This document shows positions 1 to 12,300 of a stretch of DNA of 64,000 nt, one piece after another (the first letter of the stretch is position 1; each line of letters opens with the position of its first letter). The translations under genes and the position numbers were made by a program. The stretch is from Apostichopus japonicus (Eukaryota > Echinodermata > Holothuroidea > Aspidochirotida > Stichopodidae), in the NCBI RefSeq assembly GCF_037975245.1, contig NC_092574.1, positions 16,407,213 to 16,471,212 of the forward strand, in the 5' to 3' direction. Under the pieces are notes generated by a model that ran no database searches, had not been told where the DNA came from, and worked only from the letters and a program-made list of their open reading frames with translations.

Positions 1-2229
1 CAAAGGTCTTCAGCATTGCCTTCAACATCAGCATGTCATCAGCCTTTAAGAATGTAGCAGTTTCTTTAGAAGAAGTTATTTGCTACAAAACGCTAAGTCA
101 AGGAGTCTAGATGTGGCCACAGCGATGTAATATCCACCCTCCTCCCACCCACCCCCAACACAATGATTCCACCCTTCTGGATAATTTTTTTTACATTACA
201 AATAGGCTACATATTAACTGGCTATCCTTGTAATCACTGAAAGAAAGAACAAAAATAAAACAAAATAGAAAATGGCAATTTCTTCCCTTTTAATTCAGTA
301 TTTTGTATCCTACAAAATTCTCATATAGTTCAACAATACAAAACAAAGTAACATTCAATAAATATATGATAATATAAACCTTCTTACAGAACGATGCAAC
401 AAAAGTCATTCCGATGCCGTGACTATGAAAATGATAGCTCATAAAGTTGAATGAATGGGAAATGAAATTTTTGCCCTCTTTGATGTAACAATGTGCACGG
501 ATATACCCATGTAAAAGCTACTCCACTAGAGTAGCACCAACGATGACCAAAATTTCAAGTTAAATTGAATACACACTATTATACAGAAAATATAAAAAGA
601 GGTTCATAGGTTCATACCAACCCTGCCACAATCATATATATTACATGCACAATCCACCCTTCTCTTCAAGTTTAAGTCATTCTTTTGCCCATAGGCACCT
701 CAAAATGTAATCATGGAGTTGCAATTATAAACAGAAGAGTTGCATGAGGCACCTTTTTTTCCACAATTTTCTATTCTCATTTTCTATTCTTTCTTTACAC
801 TGACGATCACAACCAAAGGAAACAGCCACAATGATCCATGTCCAAACCTAAGAACATATAAAACCTCTATAGCATGGACAGGTACACTCCAATACTTGTG
901 GTAGCATTTGCAGTTGAAAGACAAAAAAAAAACAAATATGACAGTATACTTAACATATATTCAAAACTCAAGAAAACCCATTAATAGTGCCATTTGAAAA
1001 ATATTCTTTTATTGGTTCCAACAATAATTAGTATCAACGAATTAATACCCATTAGTTGTAGCAACGAATTGATATTTTTCAAATGGCACTAATGGGCGTT
1101 TATAAGAAAATAATTAATTTACTCAGAAATTATATTCCAGTATAAACAAGAGTTCAATTGCAAAACCATAATTCTCAGAATATCTTTAATAATTATTTAC
1201 AAACCAATCAAAATGATAAATTTCAGCCTGCTATCCAATAAACCTTTCATTGTTACACAACTTTGATTCCTTTTTGAAGCTATGTAATAGTACATTAGTT
1301 TCAAAGTTGACTTTAATTTCTATTTATGTTTATCATCCTCATAATAGATTCATAAAGTCGTTTGCTGACACTTCTATATTTTAATTGCACTTCTTCTTTT
1401 ATTTAAATTTTATATTCTCTTTTACAAGGAGAAATCTACTTGTTAACAAAATTCATGGGTTGTTACATACCTATCATTTTATGTCGAAATATTTGTCTTC
1501 TTTTTACAACTACTTTGGGTGTATATTACCAAAAAAGATGTTCACTTTCCCGGCTTTCACCAGTGCTAATGCAGAGTTATGGCATGCACAATGTGTTCAT
1601 ACCAATCAATATCCATGCCTTGTATACACAAGCCTTGTAGCCATGTGAACGTGAAATTTCATTGACCTTTCAGCAAGTTACTGAAGAGTTACCACTCAAA
1701 TATTTTTGCTACATCACATAGTGGCAAATTTCAAAGTGTATTAAACTCAAAAAAGAGTCTAATGAAGTAGAGTCTAATCTACTGCATCATTTTGGAATTC
1801 TAAGGGTCCATCGCAAAGAAAGAAAACTATTTGCATCCAAATTCACATTTCGATGATTAAACTCCTCATGAAAGTGAGAGGATTAACTATAATATTTAAT
1901 GTTATGAAATATCTCCAAATCTGGAAATAGGCAATCCCATTTAAAATCAAATGTCACCTACTGGACATGCTACCAATCACTGCACTTTCTTATTAAGAGA
2001 TAATTACTGTAAAGTTTCCTAGAACACTTACAACTTAATAAGCAAAGATTTCATTTCATTTGAGTTGGTGGGATTATTTTCTTCCTTTTATTTCTTAGAG
2101 CTTTCTTACAGAATGGTCACAGCTAGCCATTACTTTACAAGTACCTCATGGAAACGATACCATCATCAAAAATGCCCAAAACTATGAGAAAATGATATAT
2201 TTTATATAACATTGACAAGACTTGTTCCT
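1..2229. other. Non-coding region downstream of SPART
   Basis: AT-rich sequence with no convincing exon on either strand. The part nearest 2229 must include the SPART 3' UTR. A minus-strand AATAAA (plus-strand tttatt at about 2087-2092) lies about 140 bases past the stop and is a possible poly(A) signal. Apart from the fold-back repeat at 977-1096 I see only short homopolymer and AT runs. Confidence 0.5.
977..1096. repeat. Fold-back repeat with about 26 bp inverted arms
   Basis: The left arm (977-1004) and right arm (1071-1096) are reverse complements apart from a 2-base indel; the shared core is GTGCCATTTGAAAAATAT. The loop of about 65 bases contains CAACGAATT twice. No clean target duplication is visible. 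This may be a small fold-back or MITE-like remnant. There is no second copy in the window. Confidence 0.6.
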
Positions 2230-5200
2230 TTAGGAAGGATTCAGGTCTGAATTATTTGCTCCGGGTTTCTCTTGATTATTTGCTCCGGGTTTCTCTTGAT
2301 ATTCTTTAGCGAGTGCTTTGCCAGTATCCTTGGCAGTTCTCTTTGCTATAGCTTTAACACCGAGATGCTTAAAGTTATACACAGATACACCCACATTGCC
2401 CACTGTTGCCATGGAGTTATCGGTCAGTTTGGCTGCTGGATCACCATACCTGGCAGAGTGTAGAATACGGAAACCGAAGAAGAATGATAGTGGAGGCAAG
2501 GTAACAATCTGATAACATTAGAATACTTACATCATCGATGGAAATTACAGATATATACGATGGATGACATGAGTGATATGTTTGCTGATTTTAGTATTGA
2601 AACTATTACAAACTGAATTTTCATGTTTATCTTATTGCTAAACTTGTTTGTTATTTCTATTTCTCTTAATTGTTTTTGCTTTAATTACTTTTATTATCCT
2701 TTCATTTTTTATTTCCTTTAGAGAGTCTCCGGGGAGATAAGCATTCTGCTAACCAAGTCTTTGGACACTCTTAAAATATTGTTGTATTGAAAAGAAGAAT
2801 AATATCACAATGGTGAAACTAGATACATTTAGAACATTAATTTGACTTAAAGAATTGTAGGTCTCTCTCTCTCTCTTTTTTTCTTCTTTAAAGCAGGAGA
2901 TTGATTCGAATTCTGTTTTTTTTGTTTTTGACATCATTAATCAATTGTATGTATTTTAGATCCTCCTGCGACCAGGAACTCGCGAAGAAGCCATCATTGG
3001 CTTATCGAAGCCGCAAACTGACCTAAGTCAGTCTCTTAGATTCATATTTAACATCCATGATTATGAATTGTCAATTGTTAACAACTCAGTAACTGGACGA
3101 CATACATTAATCTTGGAGTTACCCGAACACGGGACCTTATGATTGAAAAGCACCAATGATTGAAAGGTACAATTGTCAGACACTTGCTATTTGAGTTTGA
3201 GTATATTTCCACAACAATGAAAGAGGAGTAGTACAAAGTCAAGATAAAACAAGGTGGTGGAGGAGGACTGAAAAAGCATTAGCTTGTACTAGCAGTCCCC
3301 CTTGAACAAGTTAAACAGTACAGATATACACAAAACAACAATAGAGGAAAAGAACAAAGGAAAAAGAACAAAGATAATTAACAACTTACAAGCAATAATG
3401 ATTTAGAGGTGACTTTTTAACCTTTGAAATTGATCAGGTTGCCATCAAATATAATTCAAGAAATTTATTGACTTATATTTTATTTTTTTCATAATTTCTT
3501 CCAATATTGTTGGTTTATATAAAGTACCAAGTTTGACTAAATGCTGATTAACAAATTTGTCAGAAACGTATGTGGTCATTTAATATGTTTCAATTATTTT
3601 TTTTTTATACATTTGACAACAACAAGCACCATCAGGGTGTGAATAAAACCAAGAAAAACCACTAAAATGCCCCAAAACTACAGAGCAAAATCAATTCTCT
3701 TGGTGCTTTAAATTAATGTAGATTGATGTGCTTTCAGCAATAAGGATAACTTGCCATTTCTACTGGCTAATCTGACTTACCTGTGTTGAACAACATCAAC
3801 CGTAGAGCTATGTATACTCTTTGCCAACGTCTTAGCGGCTGTCTCAAGCCCTGTATAAACAACACCAATTCCTGCAAAGACATAAAAGAAAAATTTAAAA
3901 AATTGCTATGGTGATATGAAATCAACAATTGAAATGTTTCGAAAGCTCTTGAAAATTAGTACTGACTACTAAAGATTCAGTTTAAAATCACAACAACTAT
4001 TCATCCCACCGTGATGAAGCCTATTGTTTTAGTGGAGGTAAGAGGTCATCACTTAAGGTATTCACAAGAATTAGAAGCAGATTGGTAAAAAAAATTGTAT
4101 CGCCACAAATACAAAATCCTATTAGGATGTAGTTTTAACCAAAATCTGCTGAAAAAAAATTGCTAACAATTTTGTTAAACAATGAACTACAGCGATGCAG
4201 ATTTTACCTTTAAATAGGTACTATGGTTTAGCCAAACATAACTGAAACTTAACCAATGAGGAGACTAAAGGAGCAATGATTTGCCCACAGAGGAGGAATA
4301 TATACTTAAAGTAAAAATCAGCAAATTTTGGCACACATGATTCCAAAAGTATTCTCTCAAAAGTATAACTCTTGATATCGTTAACTTTTGCAAGATATCC
4401 TGGAGACTAAAATGAATTTAACTTTTTTAATAAATAATAATTAATAATTAACAGTTCTTATATAGAGCAACTTACAATAAAGTCTCGCCGTGCTGTACTT
4501 AACCCTGGTCATTGATAACTTGTCACACCTGAACACCAAAGTGTGCACAATTCAAACAATCTCTCCTAGGGCACCACAGTGCAACACAGCCACATGTCCC
4601 CTGGGGGACTTCCCACAGGGTGCAGCCACAAACGGGCGCACGCAACTATATTTACAAGTCACCTCGCAAGTCCCCATTTATACACCTGGGTGAAGAGAGG
4701 CAATGGAGATAAAGTGCCTTGCCCAAGGACACAACACAATGATCTGGCCAGGGCTCGAACCTGTAATCCTTAAATCACAAGTCCACTGCCTTAACCACTT
4801 GACCACAACGCCCTTTTTAGACAAACCTGTTATTCCACTAACTGCTACTTCTGCAGCTCCGTTGAAAGCTTTGCTCCATTTGCCATTCTTCTGGCCTCCA
4901 TCTCCTTTCTTGATGAGTTTGTCGGTCTGCTCCCGGATGACAGGAGCTGCAACCTCTCCAAGTTTGGTTGTCATGTAGCATAGCCCATCAATAACAACAC
5001 CACTCACCTGGGAATAACAACCAGACATAAATGTGATGTCATTTTTTTCTTTTTTATCATTATAAATATCCAAACATATATATAGTTACTTGAATATATA
5101 TAAAAGGAAAACTTTGAATCGTAAAACCTCAAAACGCAAGAAAGTAAAATACCATTCCAGGAAGATCAAAATATACTAGAATAACCAAAATATTTTGCTT

Positions 5201-8200
5201 CATTTGCACTTTTTGAGTTTCCTTTTGTACATCATGTGTAATTGACAGTTTTGATATAGTTTGAACATCACACAGCATAATTGATAGGTAGATATACTGT
5301 ATATTGACATCTCTTTCACATTACGTAAAAGCAAAAGAACTAATAATAATCTCAAAAGCAGCAACATGTGTAAGAATGACGATGTCTTTTGTGTTACCCT
5401 GCTTCAGGTAAAGTTCTGTCACATGGTAAAGCTTCTTTGTGCTGAAAATGATTTCTTGGTGTAATTATATTACATTTTTTCCTCATTAGTTGGTAATGTA
5501 ACCTCATTATATGATGATGCAATTTTTAAATGATGGTGTGATTTTAAGGGATTCTTTGAAGTAACTTCATCGAGCATCCGTGGAAAACCTTTAATATTTT
5601 GGCACAATGTTAAGTGCATACATGCAAAATCATATGATAATTCATGACATAATGCTAAACAATTACATCGGATGAGAGCAAATTGAAAATGTTACTCTGC
5701 TATGAAGTTTAAAACTGTAAAAGTGTACTGCGTAGTAATTAAACATTTTACAGTCATTATAGCTGGATGTAGCAATAACCTGCCAATTGGTATAATTCAC
5801 AAATAGATGGCAATGTGTTACAAAGTTTCCAAGTGCTGCATTGCTTACCTGAAACCATAGGCGTAGGAGCCTCATTTGATTTGGGGGGGGCTGTAACGAC
5901 TTGCCCGAAAAATATAACCAAAATTTTCGCGCGCTCCGCGCGCGTTCCATATGTTAATGTGCATATATGTAGGCATTCATCGGTTATTACATCACATGCC
6001 AATAACATAAAATCATTTTCCGTGTATTACCCTTCCATATTGGTTAGAATTATTGGGGAAGTTGTTACAACAATAATGATAATAATAATAATATAAGAAA
6101 AACACATTGCAAATTCTTCTTCTTTCAGTAGGTGCCAGTGGCGGAGCTAGGGGTATTGGTCAGGGGAAAGAGAATGGTCTGTAGGGGCGCTTTTGACACT
6201 ATCTAAGCGGAGCGCCACCACAGGTTGGCGCGGAGCGTACAGAAATTTTTTGAGTAAAGATACTCCCTAAATCGCCGGAAATTACCCTTTCCGGGCCTTG
6301 CTAATTTGCAGATAAACGAAGAATAAATAGGTGTCATCGCCATTTGTCAGAAAATTGCACCAACAAAATGTGACAAATGTCAATAGGTATTTGAGAGCGC
6401 AATAAAAAAAGTCAATAATCGCGAATAAGTAAAAAGTGGTAAAAAGCTGAAAAGGGCGCCAGTAGTCCATTTGAGTCCGTCAGGGGGGGCATCCGCCCCC
6501 CTCTGACTGTATGGACGCTCCGCCACTGGTAGGTGGCGCAAAATTCTCAGCATATTGCCCAAATTTTCACCCCCCAAAAAATGAAAAAAACACAGCAAAA
6601 TTATTATTCTTCTTTCAGTAGGTACCCGAATTTTTCACCCAAAAATTTGAAAAACACATTGCAAATTATTCTTCTTTCAGTAGGTGCTCGAAAAAATTCT
6701 CAGCATATTGCCGAATTTTCACCCAAAAAAAAATGAAAAATACATTGCAAATTATTCTTCTTCCAGTAGGTACCCGAAAAATTCTCAGCATATTGCCCGA
6801 ATTTTCACCCAAAAATTGAAAAACACATTGCAAATTATTATTCTTTCAGTAGATGCCCGAAAAATTCTCAGCGTATTGCCGAATTTTCACCCCAAAAAAA
6901 TGAAAAACACATTGCAAATTCTTCTTCTTCCAGTAGGTGCCCGAAAAATTCTCAGCATATTGCCCGAATTTTCACCAAAAAATTTGGTTGGGGGGGCTGC
7001 AGCCCCCCAGCCCCCCCGCCTCCTACGCCTATGCCTGAAACACACCATCAAAGTATTAATTGGAAACCACCATGTGTGATGTAGTACTCGAAAAGTACTT
7101 GGTGCTCAGATAAAAGTAATTGAACTAAACACCAAGATGCATATCACCTAAAGCAATAACCTGCCTATTGGTATTTACAAGTAGATGGCAATGCGTTACC
7201 AAGTGCTGCATTGCTTACCTGAAACGCACAATCAAAGTATTAATTGGAAACCACCACATGTGACATAGTACTCGAAAGTACTTGGTACTCGGATAAAAGT
7301 ACTTGACTTAAACACCACGATGCAATCACCCAACTACAACTATTTTCATCAATAAACAATGCAATACTTACTGTGACAACTCCACCGGTAACTTTTCGGG
7401 CATAGTGTGCCCCTTTTTGATATTTCTCATCAAACTCCTTTGGGTCTTCCACTGGTCTGATATGCCTCTTGAGTTTATCTGCCCCTTTGCTGAGGAGGTG
7501 ACCACCTGCAGTTGCCCCTTTACCCAACCCCCAGCTTAGCCATGATGCACCTGTCACAAACCAAAGTAGCATTTAAATTTTAAAAACTTCAACGAAAAAG
7601 AAAAAGAAAAAAACCTAATCCAAATAGCTATTACATCCACACCTAAATAATGTCAACAATTGTTTAATATGAAATGAAGACAGTGCAACAGAAGGATTTA
7701 ATAGATCAATATATAAAACTTGTTTGAATAAATTTTACTAACCATTACAAGACGTTTGATTCGTTATTACACACGTCAGAACCAGTTAGAGGAAGTCTAG
7801 GCAAATAATATACTTAATTATAAAGCAAAATCAATGTAACTTATTAGATCTATTCTTTCCATACCAATTTGGACCAAATAGAATTGCAATCCTTAATTTA
7901 TAACAAACAAAGTTAACAAACATTAAGAGATAAAGTGCTGGGTGTGATTGCTGTGTAAGCACTTTGCTTTTAAAGCTGCTATGAGTAAGTTTTCTTACCT
8001 GTTTCAATTCCTTTGGCAATGGTAGTACTAATTCCTTGCCCCTTTTCTTCATCTTCAACCTCCATTGTCTCTTCCTTGGCTGACGCAGGCCTCGTCCTCT
8101 CGGATGGAGTCACAGAACTGGCTCTTTCAGCCTCTCTTGATGACTCGGCAGATTGATCTCTCAAGGCGGTAAGCTCTCTAATGGTCTCTTGGAAGTTTCT

Positions 8201-10836
8201 GAGTTTTGCACTGAATCATTGAAAGACAAGATGGAAGACTGATACCACAGAAAACCCAAATCACAAAACAAAACAAAAACAAAATCAAGAAAACACTTGT
8301 TGAATTGACGTTGGATTGACCTCCCGAAAAGAGATAAAGAGCAGTTGAACTTCTCTCGCCACTACATCTATGAATTGATCGATTGTATCATTATTTATTA
8401 TTTGAAACATCCACACAGATGGTATTACACTCCATTATAGGAGAGTCATTTATCTGGCATTATACATCAGGGCCCCCAAGAAAACAAACTGTTATAAAAG
8501 GATGGATTGTAAATCTATGTTGGTAGTTTTACCAGTCTATTGATAGTAATGGTTGACAACTATTCCACCCGCAACACAAGACAGGTTTAACTGTTCTTTG
8601 ATATCGATATTTCTTGCACAAGTGAAGGAAAAAATGAAGAAAAAATAAGTTAAACAACAGCTCCGCAGTCAGTCACAGTGGTAACTTCATCTTACAAATT
8701 TTGGCTGACATAGTGAGACAGATTTGAAATTTTGCGACATTGTTAAGAATGAAAATGCAATATGTGTGAAAACTTTTGTGCTCCCTTTGGTAACTCCGTC
8801 ATGATGTTCTCTTCACTTACAATATCATCGCAGTGCTTAAGTCTTTCCGCATCACACACAGTATGCCACTCTTGCTTAAATACCGTGAAAACAACATAAA
8901 TTTTGCGCTAAAAGCTACTTAGTAAGAAGAGAAAACACATAGAGAAACAAAAAGCAAAAGGCAAGTTTGTATAAAACATGAGCACCCACCTGCTAAGATT
9001 AGGGGGCACAACTATACCAACACATGCACCCTGGTCTGTTGATTCACAATCTGGAAAGATATAAGCACCGTCATTGCTTCTGAGGGCCGGTGACTGACCT
9101 GGTACCAGTGGGTACAGCCATTCTCCAACCTGCAAGAAAGCTGGCGGCTGCCCCGTTTCACGCACTCTCTCCTCGTCCAGGAATTTGTAAATCTTCAAAC
9201 TTGATGGCATACTCGGGGCACTGACTAAACCAGCAGAGCTGATAAAATATATTTGAACGCCTTCCTCAATACCATATACTTCATACGCATCTTCCATCGT
9301 TTGTTCATATGAGGGGGGTGGACCTAGCTCATCCAGGTCCCTCTCTATGGCCATGTTCATGCTGAGTTCCCTGGCCTCTGTTTCCCCCCACCCATTAGTA
9401 GCGGAGTCCATCGTGTACGGTGGGGGCTGCTCTTGGCTGTTACTGTGTGCATTTCTTTCATCACCATTTACTGCAGTTCTTCCCATAGAAGAATCTCTTT
9501 CCTCTCTGCTTTGACTCTGTCCTCCATTTTGTTGGGGGTATGGCGTGAGATCGAGCTCCAGTGCCTCCAACCTCGATTTAATCTGGTGAGCTGTTTTCCG
9601 CATCTTATCTTGTAATTTCCTTGCCTGCTCCCATGTATCTCCTATGGAAGGATTAACAATATATTGTATCAACAACATGTTTAAAGAATACTTTCAAAAA
9701 AAGCAAAACAAGAATTGCTGAATCTGCAACGTATATATACTTCACATAGAGTTGAGATGGCATGTACAGAACCAGAACATACTGTAAGTATATATGCCAA
9801 TTTATTTTGACATGAAGACAATGGCAACATATTTTGAATTGATCGTAGAGACGTCGACTGCTGGCTTGCAATATTTAATACTGCGTGATCAAGTGAAGTC
9901 ACTCTGCTGGCCATTACTTTGAGACTACTTTTATTACGTGTCATGTAACCAATAAACCAAAGGAAAGAAGTACTTTCATAAAGTTTTTCATGTGTAATCA
10001 AATGTTTTTGGAGGTAGATGTATTACATTAAAGTTCTCAAGATTGCAGATGCTGGAGATATTTCTCATGGAAAAGGGGTTGACACCATGAGTCGCATTTG
10101 TTTAGTTTCTGTTCTTGTTCTTGTTTTTTCTTCAACAAAAGTTCAAATCAATTGATCACAATTTTGTATCAGAGTTCAAGTCTGAAGGTGAATTTCAGTT
10201 TGATGCCTCATATTTCTTATCTCAAATTTCAACCTCCTGGAGAATTGGAGCCTCCCTGTAAACTCAACTTTGAAACATAGTCATTTTCCATGAGCAGAAA
10301 TAAGCACCTCAATGGCCCTCCAACTCTTATAGATTTAAATTAGTTCTTTGGTGGAAGACAACAACATTTCAATGAAATCCCTGCCACAAGAGATTGTTCT
10401 TAGAAACTCTAGACGTGGTTGCCAGAATGTGACTTATTTTGATGGACGTATCCTTATTCAAGGAAACAGATCACAGTATTATTTAATATATACTGTAGGA
10501 ATATACTAAAAGCTCTTGAGCTACAAAAAAAAAACCCATGAAAATCAATTTTGACCAATAATAATCTTTGCTTCACAATATATCATCAATAGAAAACCAA
10601 AACTTACCGACAGTTCCTTCTCCATTGCAGTTCAAAGAGAGGCCTTTAGCAATAGCCTTTAGAGCTCTTTGATAAAACTCTATAGCTTTGGAGATGAGTC
10701 CCTGTTCATCATAATTGAGGGCAAGTTTGACATCTGCATGTGTTTTGTCGTGATTCTTCTTCAAAGACTGGTACGTTTGCTCCTCCAGATCAGAGCCAGC
10801 TGACCTCTCCCTAGCTGGACGAGCAGCCTCTGCCAT
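2230..10836 (-). CDS. SPART: Spartin, complete 7-exon coding model, 583 aa
   Basis: Coding exons in transcript order: 10836-10608, 9641-8990, 8198-7999, 7550-7372, 5007-4827, 3871-3781, 2449-2230. All junctions are GT-AG, phases agree, and the total is 1,752 nt ending in TAA. Residues about 19-105 form an MIT domain (YQSLKKNHDKTHADVKLAL, then WEQARKLQDKM as in vertebrate spartin). Two PPxY motifs follow (PPPY 149-152, PPSY 185-188); such motifs bind HECT ubiquitin ligases in the family. A conserved middle block (FLQVGEWLYPLVPG) matches vertebrate spartin. From residue 361 (GASWLSWGLGKGA) to about 560 lies the senescence/plant-related domain. Family role: adaptor in endosomal trafficking, lipid-droplet turnover, cytokinesis and mitochondrial function; the human gene is mutated in Troyer syndrome. 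The protein is shorter than the 666 aa human one. The tail carries an imperfect duplicated octapeptide, EKPGANN(Q/S). The start is the first ATG of the MIT exon. Confidence 0.93.
2254..2301 (-). repeat. Coding 24 bp tandem duplication in SPART C-terminus
   Basis: The 24-base unit beginning ATTATTTGCTCCGGG occurs twice head-to-tail in the last SPART exon and encodes EKPGANN twice. Being a multiple of three, it keeps the frame. It lies after the senescence domain in the poorly conserved tail. Confidence 0.8.
4427..4813 (-). mobile_element. tRNA-derived SINE in SPART intron
   Basis: Read on the minus strand, the head at 4813 resembles a tRNA. It has an A-box-like TGGTCAAGTGGTTAAGG and a B-box GGTTCGAGCCC, the internal pol III promoter. 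A conserved body follows (CCTTGGGCAAGGCACTTTA, then CACCCAGGTGTATAAATGGG), then a tail with CTATATAAGAAC running into an AAT/ATT-rich microsatellite. This layout is typical of deuterostome tRNA-SINEs with a shared central core; the family name is not determined. It lies in sense orientation to SPART and starts 14 bases past the exon-5 splice donor. The target duplication is weak (a TAAAAA-like run on both sides). Confidence 0.85.
6136..6528. mobile_element. Nested hAT-like MITE, 393 bp
   Basis: The ends are CAGTGGCGGAGCTAGG and, on the opposite strand, CAGTGGCGGAGCGTCC. The flanks GTAGGTGC (6128-6135) and GTAGGTGG (6529-6536) form an 8 bp duplication with one mismatch. The element interrupts one unit of the minisatellite inside the larger hAT element, so it inserted later. 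A related copy in inverted orientation lies at 33065-33438. Confidence 0.85.
6529..6977. repeat. Minisatellite, about 84 bp unit, inside hAT element
   Basis: The unit contains CAGTAGGTGCCCGAAAA, ATTCTCAGCATATTGCCCGA, TTTTCACCCAAAA and AACACATTGCAAATTATTC. The marker CTCAGC(A/G)TATTGCC recurs at about 6546, 6699, 6784, 6867 and 6951, spaced 83-85 bases, with one shortened unit between the first two. A further half unit precedes the nested element at about 6100-6135. Accidental open frames across this array have repetitive translations and are not genes. Confidence 0.85.
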
Positions 10837-12173
10837 GATGGTCTAGTGGTGGTTTCTATACATAAACAATTAAAAATTGCTTTCAGTTTCTTCATTAATA
10901 CAAAACAAACCTTCATATTTAAGATAAACCGTTCCATTTAGCCAGCTTCTAATTGCCATGGCTATATTTATTGCCAGAAGTTGAGCATTGGTAGATTTTC
11001 CATTTACTGTAACTTCTCTAATTAGCATTTCTTAAGGTGACCACATTTTATTCTGGAAATTATAGGCCCCCTAGTGATATTCATCCCCTGATGGTTGATA
11101 CAAAGGGTTTGCACCTGCAACGCATGTTTTAAAGGGATGGGTGGAATTTACAGCACTTGCCTCTCAGTGATTTGTTGGTTCTACACAGCTTATTCAGAAA
11201 CAAGAAAATTTGTCAAAAAATATATTTAAGTCCCCCCCCCCCCAAAAAAACAATAAAGAATTTGAAAATCTCACTATGCAGCTTAGTGTAAAACAATTGA
11301 CAATGTAAATTATAGGCTGTGAAATTATTGAATGACCATGGTTGCCTTTTAATTTTCGTTCTAAACAATCACAGCTAACGTTTCAAGCTGATTCTATGAA
11401 CATGGAATCCAGGAAATGTCCCCAGCGAAGTCTGGCAACCTTAGTATACATCTACAATGTGTGATCTGAGCCATATAAAGTTCATATTTTTCATTTTGAA
11501 GAATGACACTCCCATAGAAGTAGGATTGTCAGTCCTGGAACTATTGTGGTATGCTGTATAAAATAAGAACACTGTCCTGTGCTATTATACATATAATAGC
11601 ATTCTATTTTCTAATTATAAAGTTCTTTGATAGGTTACATTGTTTGAAAGAAGTAATGTGAATACTGATCAAGTTGGGTCCTTGCTTAGCAACTTCACCA
11701 AAAGTGTAATTTGCACTTTGCTTGGTTAACTAACTGTCGCATTTTGTGGTAAGAGCTGTAGGATACATGTTTCTTACTGATTCATTGGGAGATTGCCCAA
11801 TAAATAATAAGTGTAGACTACGTGGTTGTTACATTCTTTATGCAGATATATTCATGTAAATACCATATGGCCCTAGCCTAATTCAAACTGTTATCGTTAC
11901 AGTAAGTGCTACTGTTGTAAACACGCTACCTGCGGGTTGTTGTACAAAGTACACATACTGACCTAAACTTTGTGCTGACTTTACCTGCGAAGGCCAAACT
12001 TCAACTTGTGCCTTGCTTTGTTAGGTTGTATCACAATTTAATACAATAGCCTAGGCTTCAAACTACACGCAGTGAAGAGCCTAGATGTATGTCACTGCTA
12101 TATGTAACTTGTAAAATGTAAGGCCTAGCCTAAGTTTACTTACTATAGATCAACAGAATTTAACATAACTTAC

Positions 12174-12300
12174 AGTTTGTACAATTCTAAGAATGGCTTA
12201 TAAGGTTTTCGATGTTTCGTCCCGCTTTGTATCTCATCCGAGTAACAATACCCGATCTTTGATCAAGGTTTCACGTAAGAATAATCTCTTGACCGTCAGA
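12174..12300 (-). other. Possible SPART 5' UTR exon
   Basis: On the minus strand a consensus donor (ACAAACT then GTAAGTTATG) ends a candidate exon at 12174. A matching acceptor, TATGTATAG, lies at 10856 just ahead of the SPART start codon, leaving 19 untranslated bases in the coding exon. The upstream boundary is arbitrary: I cannot see the transcription start. Inference from splice signals only. Confidence 0.35.

Larger units (their letters stand above)
5856..7033. mobile_element. Non-autonomous hAT-like element, 1,178 bp, with internal minisatellite
   Basis: Inverted termini CATAGGCGTAGGAGCC and (reverse complement of the right end) CATAGGCGTAGGAGGC are flanked by an exact 8 bp duplication, CCTGAAAC (5848-5855 and 7034-7041). 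An 8 bp duplication and a CA...TG end are hAT superfamily hallmarks. The right end carries G- and C-tracts that can pair. No transposase frame is present. The inside is a tandem array of about 84 bp units, and a second hAT-like element is nested at 6136-6528. Unit B of the surrounding duplication preserves the empty site. Confidence 0.88.
5771..7332. repeat. Tandem duplication of an about 180 bp intron segment
   Basis: Unit A is 5771-5855 continued at 7042-7150; unit B is about 7151-7332. Both share AGCAATAACCTGCC, then AAGTGCTGCATTGCTTACC, then TCAAAGTATTAATTGGAAAC and GTACTCGAAA. They differ by scattered substitutions and small indels. Unit A is split by the hAT element at 5856-7033, while unit B keeps the uninterrupted sequence and so acts as an empty-site control. 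Both lie between SPART exons 4 and 5. Confidence 0.85.

Noticed and set aside
4741-4813. Possible tRNA gene on the minus strand
   Set aside because: A and B boxes are present, but the acceptor stem does not close and the sequence continues into a SINE body and AT-rich tail.
6533-7079. Repetitive open frames (KILSILPNFHPKK-type)
   Set aside because: They follow the 84 bp minisatellite inside the hAT element; the repetition is at DNA level and frames shift between units.
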